DNA of 64,000 nucleotides, taken from the NCBI GenBank assembly GCA_032358165.1, contig JAALGY010000041.1, forward strand, positions 744,001-808,000, read 5' to 3'. The position numbers and the translations under genes are program-made. Each line of letters begins with the position of its first letter. The first letter of the stretch is position 1. The DNA is from Diplosphaera chodatii (taxonomy: Eukaryota; Chlorophyta; Trebouxiophyceae; Prasiolales; Stichococcaceae). Shown here in pieces: positions 1 to 13,926 of this stretch. Under the pieces are notes generated by a model, which saw nothing but the letters and a program-made list of their open reading frames with translations, did no database searches and had not been told where the DNA came from.

Positions 1-125
1 GGCTTAGCGCAGGAGCGCGCAGTGGACTCAGTTGGCGTGTTGCCGGTGGCGGCAACAGACGTCAGGCCACCTGCATGGTGGCATGCACCGCGAGTGCTGA
101 CGATGTGTGCGCCTGTGATGTGCAG

Positions 126-731
126 GCAGCCGTCCCACGCAGCAGGCAGGCAGTCGTCACGCGGGCAGGTTACCTGGGCTCCACCACGAACCTGGTGGGT
201 CGGGATTGCATCATGCACCTGTGCATGACATGCGCCTCCAGTTGGAGGAGTGCATAGCCTGCATGCGTGCATGCGAGCGCACTCTGGCCGTAGTTCACAC
301 GACACTGTAGGATTGTGTTACGGGCTGCGCTGAGTAGCCTTTCGATTTGTTGCAGATCTTCATTGCATCGACAGCGGCATTTCTGACAGCGGGCCGCTTC
401 GGCCTGGCACCCACAGCCAAGAAGCACACGAAGGCTGGCCTCAAGCTGTACGATGACGACTCTGAGGGTGAGCAAAGCATAAGTAGTATGTACATGCCAT
501 TGTTTGCCGGAGGCAGGAACAGTCCCCAATCTCACTGCTCAATGGGGATCTCCACCGAGGCGCTGCTTGCACAATGCATGATGCCCAATATCGCTGTGTG
601 AGCCGTGCGCAGGTCTGACCACGTCCGACCCGGGAGGCTACACCGCAGTGGATGTCCTGGTGGGCGGCTCGCAGGGCCATGTTGTGGCAGTAGGGGTTGT
701 GCTGGGCCTCCGTGCCATCGGTGCTCTGTAA
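126..731 (+). CDS. PSAK: Photosystem I reaction centre subunit PsaK (5' partial)
   Basis: PsaK is a small two-helix thylakoid protein at the edge of photosystem I that helps dock LHCI antenna. Three exons are visible: 126-194, 356-467 and 613-731, with phases that close to a TAA stop. The joined protein carries the mature start GYLGSTTNL, the segment FIASTAAFLTAGRFGLAPT, a KKHTKAGLKL loop and the family C-terminus VVLGLRAIGAL. The protein up to the first visible exon (transit-peptide start) lies further left; no start codon in 1-125 could be defended. It converges with the BADC gene. The identification rests on resemblance to green algal PsaK across both helices; only the missing first exon is uncertain. 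Confidence 0.92.
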
Positions 732-1166
732 ATTTGAGGAATGTCAGGACGTAAGCTGTGGCGGAAGGTTGGGTAGCAGGTCATCCGGTGCCAATATGCT
801 AGCGAGCTCTGCTTGATTTCTGGTTGAGAGGCATTGCAAACAGTCGATGTGCAATGCGCAAACCCGTCAAGCTTGCGTGTGGGCTGCTGCAAGTGGTTGC
901 TATGTGGCTGAGGCACTTGTAACACTGTACCAGACTCCCTTCTCTCATCACTCTCAATGTCTATACAAATCGGCCCAGTATGCTGTTGTGTGTCTCGTAC
1001 CACATCCCCACTTCCAATGCTTGCATCCACTCGTTCAGCTTGCACGCTACTGCACACCAGCGTCAGCGTGTTGCCACACGAAGGCACGGCACTGGAGCTG
1101 TGCTGGAAGGATAGCCGGACTACCCTGCCGATCACCCGGACTGGTATTTGGCGACCATCGCTGGAT
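732..1166. other. Convergent 3' interval psaK / BADC
   Basis: No gene is seen here. It should hold the 3' UTRs of psaK from the left and BADC from the right. A TGTAA lies at 918-922 on the + strand, about 190 bases after the psaK stop. Confidence 0.6.
918..922 (+). terminator. Putative polyadenylation signal of psaK (TGTAA)
   Basis: TGTAA is the polyadenylation signal established for green algae. This copy is about 190 bases after the psaK stop codon. A five-base match is weak alone; position supports it. Confidence 0.45.
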
Positions 1167-2938
1167 TCAGGCGTACTTCTTGTCACCTGCAGTGCACGGC
1201 GCAAACTGAGTCAGTGCGTCAATTGTCTTGGACATACTGTACCAGGCTAGGACAGGGTGCCTCGGCATGCCAAGTAGGTTTTGCGTGGTGTGGCTCATGC
1301 TTGCAGGGCAGGGTATATCCTCACCAATGATGTGGCCCCCGAAGAAGGGTGCCAGCTCCACCACAACCTGTTGCATGCAGTGGTGCAATGTGTCAGACGA
1401 CGCTGCCGTCAGGTGCTGGCACCACAACTGGTGGCACTCTTCGTACGGCACATGACGACACAGTGCACAGCATGACCTCACCTCGCCATACTCCACTGGC
1501 TTGCCGTCCTCGACCACAAACTGCACGATCTCCCCTGCCTGCGGCGATTCGATAGGAACGAAAGTGCCGAGCTGCTCCACGTAGCCGACGTGCTGGCCCT
1601 TCTTGATGCTGTCACCCTGTTGTGCACATGCAGATCCAACCTCAGCAAGCATGGCCATAACTCTGTACACCGCCAAACATGTTCATGCGCATGACGCGGT
1701 CTGGTTCTGGCACGATCACACTGACAGAAAGCAGTGGCGTGGACCTCTTGCACCAAGTCGCCCTTGCCGATCCGCTTGCCCTTCACGTACTTGCCGCGGC
1801 GCAGCACGCCCACCTGCAGGCAGTGGCACGCCAGCTCCGACCGATGCAGGGCCAGGACACACCTGCCAGTGCTCGGGGACAATCACGTGCTCTCAGCGGC
1901 ATCTTGGAGCGCTGCCATGCAAACCCTTGAAACATGGCCAGGGGCAGCCGATGTCTGCTGGACGCATGCACCTTGGGCGACTCGATCATGACGAGGGACT
2001 CGGACTCGTCCTCCTCCTCGTAGGAGCTGGTGGTGGTGGCCGTGGGGCTGAGCGGCTGGAACTGCGCCATGTCCAAGGACTGAGTGGCGACGGGGGAGGC
2101 GGGCGGCGAGGCCGCCATCGCGGGCGACGCCATGCCGCCGCCGCTGCCGCCGCCGCCCATGCCCTCCAGGCTGCGCCGCACCTTCATGCTGAAGCTGCCC
2201 ATCTGCGTGGCATGCACGCACACGCCGTCGCCTTCGTGGGCATGGTCGACATGAAATTCACGAGGAAAGCACGGCACCTGCCAAGCATTCTCTGCTTACT
2301 CATCGACGATGACCGCAATCAGGACCGCAGTGAGTAGGTTTTCATGAGTGGATCTGACGTTTGATGGGGTCATTTGCCATTGCACCCGTGCACCCCAGCT
2401 GGCGCACCTTCAGCTCAAGCTCTGCAATCTCCGTCTCCTCGCACAGCGTCTGCAAGATCGACTCCACCTGCAGGACCACAGAGTCAGCTTCATGACATGG
2501 TAGCACCTGGTCCGGTGGTCATTTTGCCGTTTCCGCAGCATGCTGCGCTGTGGGTGTGCTGGGATCATGTGGCAGCGCTCACCTGGTGCGTTGTCAGACC
2601 TGCGCCGTCGTCCTCATCCTCAAATTCCAAGTCATCGTCCGCACCGTCCTCAATATCTGCACGGCATCCAGCACAGGGGCCTGAGTTACGGAGGATCAAC
2701 ATGAGTGAGTGGCAGCTTGAGCATGGCCACACGCAGCTGCCGCACCCTTCATGACCTCCGCCGCCTCAAGCTCGATCCCGGCTGCTGCAGTTTGCACTGG
2801 CGGCGCGCAGCAGCGGCGCCGGGCCACGATTGGCCGACAAGTGGGTAGCCGGCCCACTGCATGGGTGCGCTGGCTGTGGCACGCCTGTCGTCGGCTGAGC
2901 AGCGGCGACGACGTGTGGGCGTGCATCATGATCGACAT
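1167..2938 (-). CDS. BADC: BADC: biotin/lipoyl attachment domain-containing regulator of plastid acetyl-CoA carboxylase
   Basis: BADC proteins resemble the biotin carboxyl carrier protein (BCCP) but carry no biotin; in plants they bind the heteromeric plastid ACCase and lower its activity. Eight exons: 2938-2746, 2656-2583, 2467-2408, 2202-1972, 1813-1745, 1616-1482, 1367-1325, 1186-1167; 274 codons plus stop, close to plant BADCs. The N-terminus (MSIMMHAHTSSPLLSRRQ) looks like a transit peptide, followed by an acidic linker and an EIAELELK helix. The domain begins at ESPKVGVLRRGKYVKGKR. Where BCCP has EAMKLM with the biotinyl lysine, this protein has VEQLGTFVPIES, the BADC pattern. The start is the first ATG of the exon and could lie upstream. 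Last exon is only 20 bases. Confidence 0.9.
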
Positions 2939-3571
2939 GCTGCTGTCCTGACGCAAGCCGCTTGCCCAGATCTCCTTGGTAGGGGCTGTGGGGTTTTGGC
3001 ACGGTCAGGTGATCTGAGGCTGGAGCAAACCAAATGCTCCGCGATCCCGCTGCAAAAAGCACGATCTGGGCGCTGTAAGGCCTGAGATTACTCTCGCGAT
3101 GCAGCGCAACTGTCGAAAGGGTCGACTGGCGTGCGAGGCTGCGAAAATTCATTCGCGGTTGTCATGCATGATTGGCCAAAGGTGATTTTGTGCTGATCGG
3201 CTTCCCTCACTGACCCCCATCAGGTTGCTGCGTCATAAGGCAAATGTGGCTAGCAGGGTGGGGTAGTGCCACAGCCGAAGGCCAGTTTATCAAAATCACC
3301 AGCAAATGCAGCACAGGAGATGGTGTACATACAAGCCGACCCAAATGCAAAACCAGCAGACAATCGATGGGCAGCTCAGCCGCTCCTGCGGTCCTCTCAA
3401 CAGCCCAGTGTGGAGCCACAGCAAAAGCAACCCATTGGTGCAAAAATTTGATGGTGGCATGTGCAGGAGCGCAGTGCCCATCTCGGGTGGCAGCCTAGGC
3501 CTGCCTGAAGCCGAGAGTATAGTCTCGTCAATACCACGGTGCCCGACTGGTGCGTGCGGCAACCCATGCCA
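2939..3571. other. Interval between XDH 3' end and BADC 5' end
   Basis: Both neighbours read leftward, so this holds the XDH 3' UTR and the BADC promoter/5' UTR. No coding exon or RNA gene was recognised, and no minus-strand TGTAA was found. Confidence 0.5.
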
Positions 3572-6500
3572 TCACACACTGATCTTGGGGCGCAGATCGT
3601 GCTTGGCAAAGGGCGCCGTCAGGTGGTCTGCGCACGCCATGCGCACCCGCTCCGGTGTTGCCGGACTGTGGCAGGCGACAGCACACACTCAGGTGCATCG
3701 GTAGGGATGAGGCTGCCAGGTGGAACTGCAAAGCGGAGCGAGGGATGGGTCGACTGCAACAAATGCTCAAGGCACAACATCGGCAGTGCAGCACCTGTCC
3801 AGCTGGAACCATCCAGTGAGGCCCGCTTCCTGCCGGGCTTGGTACACCGCCTCCTGCACAGGTGACAGATTTTGTGAGCAACATGACACAACAAAGGCAC
3901 ACCAAAGCTTTGGGTTGGCAGATGACAGCCATCTCGAGACCATGTGTCCTGCCAAGCTGTTTGGCACAACCGCAAGGTTGCATGTGACACGGCCAAGACA
4001 TTGATGTCTGCATGTACCTTCAGCGCAAAGAAGACGGAGGCGCCCAGGAAGAAGGGGGGCTCGCCGATGGCCTTGGACGAATGCGCCAGCGGCGTGCGGT
4101 GGCACGGCGCATCCTGCAGAGCAGGGCTGATTGTCAACATTGCCAGCAAGGTCAGAAGCGCAGAGGCCTTGATGAGGTGACTGGGTTCATTTGTATTGCA
4201 TGCTCGCTGTGCAGCACTCCCTCGGCCCAATGACACGGTCAGCACACCTTCAGGAGCGTCACGCGGAAGTCGACGGCAATGTCATTGGCCGTGGGGATCT
4301 TGTACGTGCCTGCAGTCGCATGAGAATCGATAATTGTCACAAGAAGCTTGCCGCGCGGGTTACTCGTGCTGTGCAGGTACTACGTGAGAAATAAGTTGCA
4401 GGATTAGGCTAAAGACAGCTTGGAGCACACGCACCGGGGCCCCGCGTGTGCAGGGTGCCGGGGCGGACCCAGGGGTGCTCGGAGTCGCCCCACACCAGCT
4501 CCTCGATGCACGTCCAGCCCATGCCCTGCACGAAGCCGCCCTCCACCTGCAGGCATGCACATGAGGACACACATGCGGCAAGAGGTACCCACGTCACGAC
4601 GTGCGGCCAGACTCATGGACTGGAGCGACACAGATCTCGGTTGGCAAATTGGCAAGGTGGGAGGCGGCACTCTTGCTGGTCATCAAGAAAGTGGAGGCCT
4701 CAAGGACAGTGGCAGCAGACTGCTGCTCTGAACGTGCTCGGGCTAGCAGCTGGCGGTCACATGCATGTGGCATGTGTACCTGGCCGATGTCGATGGTGGG
4801 GTTGATGGATTTGCCCAGGTCCATGACGATGTCGGCCCGTAGAATCTGCAGAATATGGGGCGACATATCGCTGCAGTGCCTGATTGGTAGCAGCCTTCGC
4901 ACATGTGAATGACCCGCGTCACGGCAGCTCTCTGGTCTCTGACAAACCACTCGTCAGCCGTTCGTGATGCCCTGATTCCGTCAGCTCAATCATCGAAAGC
5001 AGACACAGCGCTGAGTGTGTCAAAGGGCCCGTCATATTATCACAGAGCGGTCACCTGGAAATCGCCAGTTAAGCAATCCAGCTCAACCTCGGACACGGCA
5101 GCGCCATACGTGAAGTAATTGAAGGGCCTGCGTCATTTTTTAAATGATGCTGTAACTAAGTGATCCTGCTGTTTGGCATAGGGCTCTGTCCTGTGTCACA
5201 TTGTATGAACATCCCAACCAAGTTGATTAATTAACTGACCTGTCCCCGCCAAATCCAGTGACATCGGGCGTCTTGTAGAAGCCTGCCACAAAAGCAACAA
5301 CAACCTTTCAGCATGCAAAGGTAGGCTTGGACTACATGCGCACAGGAAGCACGGCAGTGAGCAACCAACGATGGGAGGCAATCCCCACAGTTGGGTGACA
5401 GTTTGCACGGCCACATATCATACCGTGTGCTGACAGATCCACTCGGTCCAGATGCGCCGCCATGACAACGTCCTGCAAGATCGCAAGCATCTATAATGCA
5501 GAACTGCTGACTTGTGAAAGCGAGGCCTACAAGCTGTGAACAATCCCCTTGTGGACAGACAGGTGCCTGCGAATGGCTCTTCATCCTGCAGGGCAGGGGC
5601 GCACCGCAAATGGTTTGCCCGGCATCTTTTCACGGTAGGCCGCCAGCCGCTTGACCAGTTGGGCACAGGCATCCGCGGTTGCTCCGCCGTACATGTCAGT
5701 GGACGCTGATGCAGCTGTGGGTGATGCGTTTGGCACCTGTCAAGGAACAACATGCCTGATAAGGAATGCCCCGCTGTCTGCATTGCTTGGTCAATACTCT
5801 ACGATGAATGCCGATTTGAATGTGCTGATTTGCAAGAAAGTGAAGACATGTTCTGCACGTGCATGGGCCATCCATCATGCAGAGTAACTGCAGACTGGGC
5901 CTACAACTGAGCTATGAAAGGCGCATGCCGATGCTGACCTTGTCTGTGGATGTCTCGGCAATGAACACGCTGCTGAGCGGTAGGCCTAGGTCGTGGGCAG
6001 CAATCTGCATCGAATTGTCAACATATTACTGGTGTCCAGTCAGTGACGCAGCTTATCATTGATCCCGTGCAAAGCATTCCACACTTTGATACCCTACAGT
6101 CTAGCATAGCGAGTACTGACAAAGGACGTTTGTCAGTTGCTGACTGTCAGTCAACAGTGTGTGGGTGTATCTGCATGGTTGACATGTGCTGATACTCAGG
6201 AACGGATGGTGGCAGTTCGTGATTCACATGAAATGTTCGTTGCACCTGGGCGATCTTCGTGTGCAGGCCCTGGCCCATCTCCACGCCGCCGTGAGTCACC
6301 AGCACAGTACCGTCTGTGTAGACTGCAGAGCACCATACAGCCTGTGCTCAGTGTCACATTCCAGCATGCTTTGTCAGGGCACCTGGACGCTCGGGCGACA
6401 GCCCGTGATGACAGTGCTTCGGACCCAAGTCTCTCTGCAGGTAGTAAATAATCTGCACTGGCATGGCTCTGCAGCAACCTGACCTACACAACCTCCTGAT

Positions 6501-9500
6501 ATGCGTCGTGCTTCAGTGATGCCAGGTAAGAAACCGCATGCACGCAAGACAGTGCGCAGTCTGGCGGCAGCAGGACCCAGACTCGTCATCCAGACGAATG
6601 ACGCACTGTGCACGAGGGCGCCGGCCTGGTTCAGGAACTTGGTGGTGAAGCTGATGCCGAACTTGGTGGGCACACAGGAGATGCCACGCTTGCGCCAGCG
6701 GCTGTTGGCGCCAAAGGCCTTGATGTCCTCCACACGCTTCTCAAAGTCCGACGACTTCATAGCCTGCAATGGGGCACTGTACAGCTTGCCACGTGGTTGC
6801 AGCCCTACCGTCGCCAGGGGCAAGATGTCAGGGCTTTATCTCAGCCAATCCAGTCGGTATGTCAATCCAGTCGGAATGTCAGTATTGAATTTGTACCGGT
6901 GTCACCTTCGGCAACTGGCAGCCAGCCAGTATAGGGTCAACGCTTGCGTGCCGCATGCACTTTTTTCAAGACCAACATATGCATGCAGATTCTGCATTTG
7001 AGAGGCATAGACCAACCGCAGCAGGCCAGCCGTCAGATCGCACCTGCTCGAAGCAGGGCTTGAGCTGGCAGCCATCCAGCACCTGGCCGAAGTGCGTCGT
7101 GTCGCCCTCATCGTACATGTTCACCCGGCGCACCGCCCGCGACGTCATGCCCAGCTCCCGCGCGATGCGGTCAATCCACATCTCTGTCACCATCATGCCT
7201 GCAGACAACGGGCCTGCCCTCATATCACAGCTACCGGACTCCACCTCAGAACACCCACGACCACATCCAATTGCCTGAGCAAGCTGCGCAGAGATTGCTG
7301 AACTAGAAATGCTGTCCTGAGATGTGCAGGCCTGCTGCAGCATCGCCCATCAGGCACATCGACAGGTGACTGCTAGGAAAAGAGCTGCTCGCCGTACCCT
7401 GGGGACCGCCAAAGCCACGGAAGGCGGTGTTGGACGCCTGGTTGGTCTTGCAGATGTGGCCACGCAGACTGACGGCCTTGCCGAGGCGGTAACCATTGTC
7501 AGTATGCAGCAGTGCGCGGTCCATGATGGAGGAGCTGAGGTCCTGTAGGTGCACAAGCAGAAATGTTAACACCAACACACCGGCAACCCTGGCAACATCT
7601 GGATGTACACGTTATGTTGCAGCTGCTCGCTGATAAGCTTAGCGCAGAAGCCTGCGTACATCCTGCAGGACACTCCTATGCCACTGGCAGGAACCCTACC
7701 AGGCTGCAGCCGGCATTGTTGTAGATGTCCAGGTCGAGGCCCTGGATCACACCGTCCTTGTTGAAACCCACCTGCACGGCAAGGTCAATAGATTTATACA
7801 TTTTCTGTGGGCTGCCAGCAGCATGTTGTCACAGGCAGTCCTGGGTGGCAAAGAGGCCCTCTCAGGGTTGTCATACACGCTGCTGCCTCGTTGCTGGGAC
7901 AAGTGTCATGCATGTAGGTGATGGCGGTGCATCTACGAGAATTTCTGGTGCAAACTGGATACAGTACCTTGTACTTGGCATAGTAGGCATGGCGCTGCCC
8001 TGTGATTTGCATATCCTCATCCCGGTCCAACACGATGCGCACCTGGCCAGTCGAAGGGATTGTCTTATGGCAGGACTAGTCTAATATTACAACCGAAAAT
8101 GCGGAGCAGCACGTCTGGGCAACTAGCAGCGACAGCTGCCAGCTTATGCTGCTGTGCGCTGTGTCATGCACGGACAAAAGACATGCTGCATTGCTGCTGC
8201 AGACATCGAACCAGCGCAACGCATTGCATACCGGGCGGCGCGTGTGGTACGCTGGGACTGCAATTGCTGCCTGCGCACAGGAAGTCATGTGTCGGCACTG
8301 CATAAGCGGACATGGGCTGCACATGCTGCGCCCTGCAGATAGAGTACGCTTTCCTGTCCTAACTGAAAGACTATGATGTAGGTTCACACCCCGCTGTGTC
8401 ACATGGAAGCATAGCAAGCCATGCTGTTGACAGGAAGCCAGCCAACTGACACATCTGTCGTGCCTGGATGAAGGCGGAACGGGTCTCCTTGCCTCCGAAG
8501 CCACCGCCAATGCGCTTTGTCTTCGCAACAATTTTGTGCATTGGCACCGCCAGCACAGTGTGCATCTGCAGCTGGTGCTTATTAGGGCACTGCAACCGTG
8601 CACACACGCGTGAGGTCCAGTCTCGCAGGCAATACCCTCAAACGATGTGTATGCCTGAGCCGTGTGCCTCGTGGTTACAGGCAACAACATGGATGTTGAG
8701 GTCGTCTGAGCACAGCTGACCTGTGTGGAGGCAAAGGCCTCGTACTCATCGTGCTCCTTCGGAATCACAAGGGAACAGTGAGGCTCCAGGTAGAAATGCT
8801 CCTGCGGAAAATAAAATGTCCATCTGTGCACCTGCTTGGAGCCATGACTCAGAGGCGCACACACGGTATCAGCATGTGTGCTGCAGTCATAGTCAGCATG
8901 TTTGAACGAGCCGGAGTGCATCTGCAGGCAAGCGCCCTAATGTGCAGCGCATGACATCGTTGCCACACAGGCACCCTCCTGCGCCTTCCTGCACAACCCT
9001 CATGCACCCAAAAGCTAGAATCCCAACCTGCACTGCCATCGTTGTCTCACCTGGCCGCCAATGCGAGCATCTCCCTCCAACACATGGTCGCTACCAGCAA
9101 GAGCCGTTGTGACGTCCCCGTCGTCGATACGGTGTTCCCACTCCTGTGCGGGCGTGGAAAGAGCTGTGTCCACAAGGCAAACAGCATTCCACGACTGCAC
9201 ATGAAATGTGGCGCAGCAGCACAGGTTGGGGGCTCATGGCACACGACGTGTCCCAGAGGGCTGACACCACACCGAGAAGTAGCTGTCGGCTTTGATGGCG
9301 TCGTCAATGTTCAGGATGGCCGGCAAGTCTTCGTACTCCACCTTCACAAGCCTACGCTGACCACACGCGTACTGAGTGCCCAGTGTCATGAGGACGACAT
9401 GCCATGAAGCCCCTTCTTGACATTGCCGAGCACCCTGCGCAATCCTGCGCAGCCTGACGTAACAGCCTCACCTGGAGCCCAGGCGGGCCTGCTGCTCTGT

Positions 9501-12500
9501 CTCGGCGACCACCACACCGATGACTTGACCGACACAGGGCACGATCTTTGATGCAAACACCTGCCATGCCAGTTTGCCATGAGTCACCAACTTCCAATTC
9601 CAGCACTTGCTGCCAGGATGGCAGGAAGCATGTACAGAAGTGCTGCAGGCCATGCAGATCACCGCAGGCTGCTCCTGGCAGGCCAGGACCACCCCAAGCA
9701 GGTGAACATGTGGGCTCACCTCCTCATCGTGTGCAACGGCTCCAATGTGATTGCTGCCTGGTACATCCCGATGGTCGAAGTAGCCAACGACACCCTCCGA
9801 CTGCATCCGACCAGCCATTGTTGAATCCTGAGATATCCTGCTTGCTGATGACCGAGCGTTCACAACACTGTACCACCAATACAAACTCATGAATGCGTGT
9901 GCGTACTTGCAGCGCTGCAGAGGCATCCACGCCCAGCAGCTTGGCATGCGGCCGTGTGCTCAGCACGAACACTGCATGCAGCGCATTTGCTGGCAGCGGG
10001 ATGTCATCCACGTAGACAGCCTCTCCAGTCACCTGGTGTGGGAAAGGCAGAGGTCCTGAGGCGACAGTCAGTGTCAGGTGCATGTAAGCTGTGAGGATGT
10101 GACAGGCCGCGGGACCCGCTGGGCAACAGCGGCTGTTGCAGCACTGCACAGCTACCTGCATGTCTGCAGAGACATGGCGGTAGGGTTTGCCGACGATGTC
10201 ATCATCACCAGTGCCGTCGAAATACTGCAGGCCACGTACTGGGGCTCGCTCATAGCGCTGTATGCCTGATGTGTACGACTCATCGAACGCTGGTTTGAAG
10301 CCCTCCACATCAGCCTGCAGGCGCAGGATATAGTTCGCAGCTCATATGACAGTTGCAGGTCCGCATACAACATTAGTGTGACGCAACAATGATTGACTGC
10401 AAAGCACGATCGGAACACAGTGGCTGCACATCACTTGTGACCACATATTTGTAAAACTGAGCATCTCTGGCATCTGTGCGCAAGCGCACCGCAAGTGCAT
10501 AGTTTGCGTGCACCACAAAGCGGAACAAGAAGGAGGCCGCCAGGCTGCGTCTGAACTCCACCATGCCACCTGCGCAAATCGACTTGGGGCAATCAACACG
10601 TGGCCCGTCGCAGACATTGCTGTGGACGCTTGTACAGTGCGTACAGTGTGAAGCTCCCAGCAACTCAAGTGCCCTACGACCAGATTTGCATGCTGAAGGT
10701 CGCACCACTGGACCCAATGGCACAGATGTGATTGCCATGCATCTGAACGCACGCACCAGGCGCGTTCGCCGTGATGTTGATGTCTTCTGCCAGGGTTTCC
10801 AGCGCCGCCCTGAGCAGTGTGTCATCCCAGACCTTGCCCTGGAGCGCCTGCTCCGTCTTGGGCGCTGTGATCGCTTTGGGCGCCACACCGCCAAATGCAA
10901 GCTCCACTTCCTCTGCCACCCAGGCACCTGCAGCATCACCCATACAATGTGAGCACAGCAAGCAGTTCAGTAAACTACCAGTCTGCCGGAAAGTGAAACA
11001 TGCTGATGTCACGAGTGGGAAGAGGGCTGCATGTGCATACCGTCAACAAGATCTGATCGTCACATAACATGACGACCTGACCAGACTGCGCCCAGCGGAC
11101 ATGCTGGCATTGCAACAGCGAGCAAGGTTGCAAAGGCTGCACCTTGCCCATCCTGCGCCACACGCACTCGCATGCCAGCATTGACGATGGCAATGTCATC
11201 ATCCCTCCGGTGCGCCTGTTCGTACACAGCCAAGGTATCAGCATGCATGCGGTACACGATGGACACGCTACTGCTGCACAGCTACAACCTCAATACCACA
11301 GATGAGCAATGAAGCCTGCTGCACCTGCTTGAACTCCCGCACGTACTCGTTGGTCAAAGTGAAGGGAATGAATATGTGCGTGAGCAGTTCCCCCGGCTTC
11401 AGGTCAACCTTCCTGCGGCGTCACAACAGGGCTGCACGGTTGACACCACAAGTTTGCAGAAAGTTGCTGAAGTGGCAGAAGGTTGCACGCACGACTCCGA
11501 GCCCAACACTTGAACTAAACATAGCACGATGTACACATGAACGTTGTAGCCACAGCACACACGAGTGAGCGGCCCCACACATGATTGGATGTGCTCAAGC
11601 CCTTGGACATACCTGTAGCCCAGGAAGAAGGTGCGCGCTGGCACAGTGCGCGGCGGCGAGCCCTGCCCAGCGATGTTGAACGTGGTGCGCGAGGCCATCC
11701 AGATGGGGTTCAGGTCGCTGATGGGGCTGCCTGTGGCGATGTTGCCGCCAAGGCTCGCTGTGTTCCGGATCTGCAGCATAAGTGGAATGGAAGGACTGTG
11801 TGACTGTGACAATTCCAGACACGCCACACAGCAATAGGAAACTCTTACACTGTGCAAGCAAGCCAAAGTTGCTACAGACCAGGATGGTGTGCATGTCAAA
11901 TGCATGCACAAATGCATGCATGCGAATACAGTGGGACAGCGCAGCCTCCACCAAACATAATGCCCGACATGCAAACGAGGAGGGACACCAGGCATGAGCT
12001 TCACACCTGTACGCCCGCAAACCAGCGCAACTGCTCCACAACCGCCCGGAAGGTGGATGTTTTGTGTTCTGGCATCGACTTGATCTGCGCCCGGAGCTCC
12101 TCCAACAGCGTGCTCAGCGGCACGGACGCGCCCACCCGTAAACCATCCTCCAGGACTTCGACCTGCCGGAGCAACAGGCACACTCCTTTGCACTGTGTGC
12201 TGCACAGATGATGAGCTGCTGACGTCCAGCCACCCCTACCGTGCCTGAGCTGTTGCGCAGCGTGTCAGCAAACGTCATGTCCCCTACAGCATTCCCTCAG
12301 CAGTGGAAGAAAAGCGAGACGGAAGGTGCTCACCTTGTTCAACTCCGGCACATGCGTGGTGCTGACGAGCACTGGGTATGAAGCGGCCTTGAACTTCATC
12401 TCGATACCGACCTCCGTGTTGCCAACGACCAGCTTGGCATCTGGATGCTGGTGCTTCAGCGCCAGCAGTGCCGCGAGGCTCGTGGGTCTGAAGGGGAGAC

Positions 12501-13893
12501 AATGGTTATTGTCATGCCAATTACACGGTGTCATAGCATCAGGCGTCACATCACAAGGCCGATACCCAATCAAAGCAATACAGGCAAAACTTGGGTATGG
12601 TACAGGTGTACTTGTCAGAAGGATGTGATGTGCATCTGACAGACCTGCGATTGTCAAAGGCTCGTCATACTTTGTCAGGTTCCAATGCAGGTCCCCGATG
12701 CAGAATGGAAAGTAGCACCTGTGCCAGTCTGCATGCTTGCCGGGCAGGTGCAGGGCTGCGGGCACGCGCTTGCGCAGCTCTGGCGGGAAGATGGGCTCGG
12801 CCTGCATGCCCATGGCAGCAACAGTGTATCAAAGCATCCAAGCCGCACTTGTGCAGCCTGCTCGCTAGTGCTTGGAGCGCCGCGCGGTCTTCGTCAGGGT
12901 GCAGATGCGCCCACATGGTGAACGCTCACCGTGGGGCGGTGTGGCGTGGCAGCCCCATACCTGCAGACAGGATAGCAGAACACTCGAATGGTCGCAGCTG
13001 TACGTTGAAATGCGGCAATGTGCACCCCGTTTGTGAGACGTTGTCCCAACTGCACAGGTGGCTCAACCGAAGACAGCCGCTCACATGTTGTCTTTGTCGT
13101 CTGAGGTCGTGCCATCCGCGGCGCCAGCTGAGCAGTCGCACGGTTGGCCAGTGCTGGGACATATCTGCTGTCAGCATGACAGGCCACATCAGCGACAGCA
13201 GGGCGCTTGCTGAAAGCAGCACGCCATCAACCCAGAGTGGCGACAGCACAGAAGCAATGGACCCCAAGCGACTTGGCGTCAAGAACCTTCGATCTGTGTA
13301 CCACGATGACAAGGCTCACCTTCTTGCCCTTGTCGATTGGAGGGTTGCTGGACGGTGGGTTGTTGCCGTCCTGTCCTCGTCCAGCTTGACCTCGTGGCAG
13401 CGAGGGGTCAGCACCGTCCACCTGCTTGATGCAGAGGCATACGCGTCGACCGCATGGCCATGAAGCTCTAGGAACGGTGTTGTGCTGATGTCATGCCTTA
13501 CTGACGCATACTTCGCACCTTCAGGCCGTGGGTTTCGGCGCCATTGGGGGCTGTGACGCCGTCCCTCTCATGGCCGTTTGCAAAAAGGCCATCTGTGCCA
13601 TGTGGCACGGCATTGTTGGCGTCCTCGGCATGCAGGCTGGCCTCGATGGCCTCCTCAGTGTATGCCCCAGGCTCAACCTTGGCAAACACCTACGTAAGTA
13701 GGTGGACCTGGTCATTATCTGCGACTAGGTCTATATCGTTTAAGAGACCAAGATGAGCTGCACCAACGACAGTGTCCTTGATGTCCCATATTTTCGGATC
13801 AGCTTCCCTTCACGGGAGCTGCTTCCTATGTGATTGATGTTCCGGTGCTGTGGTGTAGCCGTTCTGTTGAGCACCTTAAAGGCGTCCAGGATG

Positions 13894-13926
<33 letters not shown>

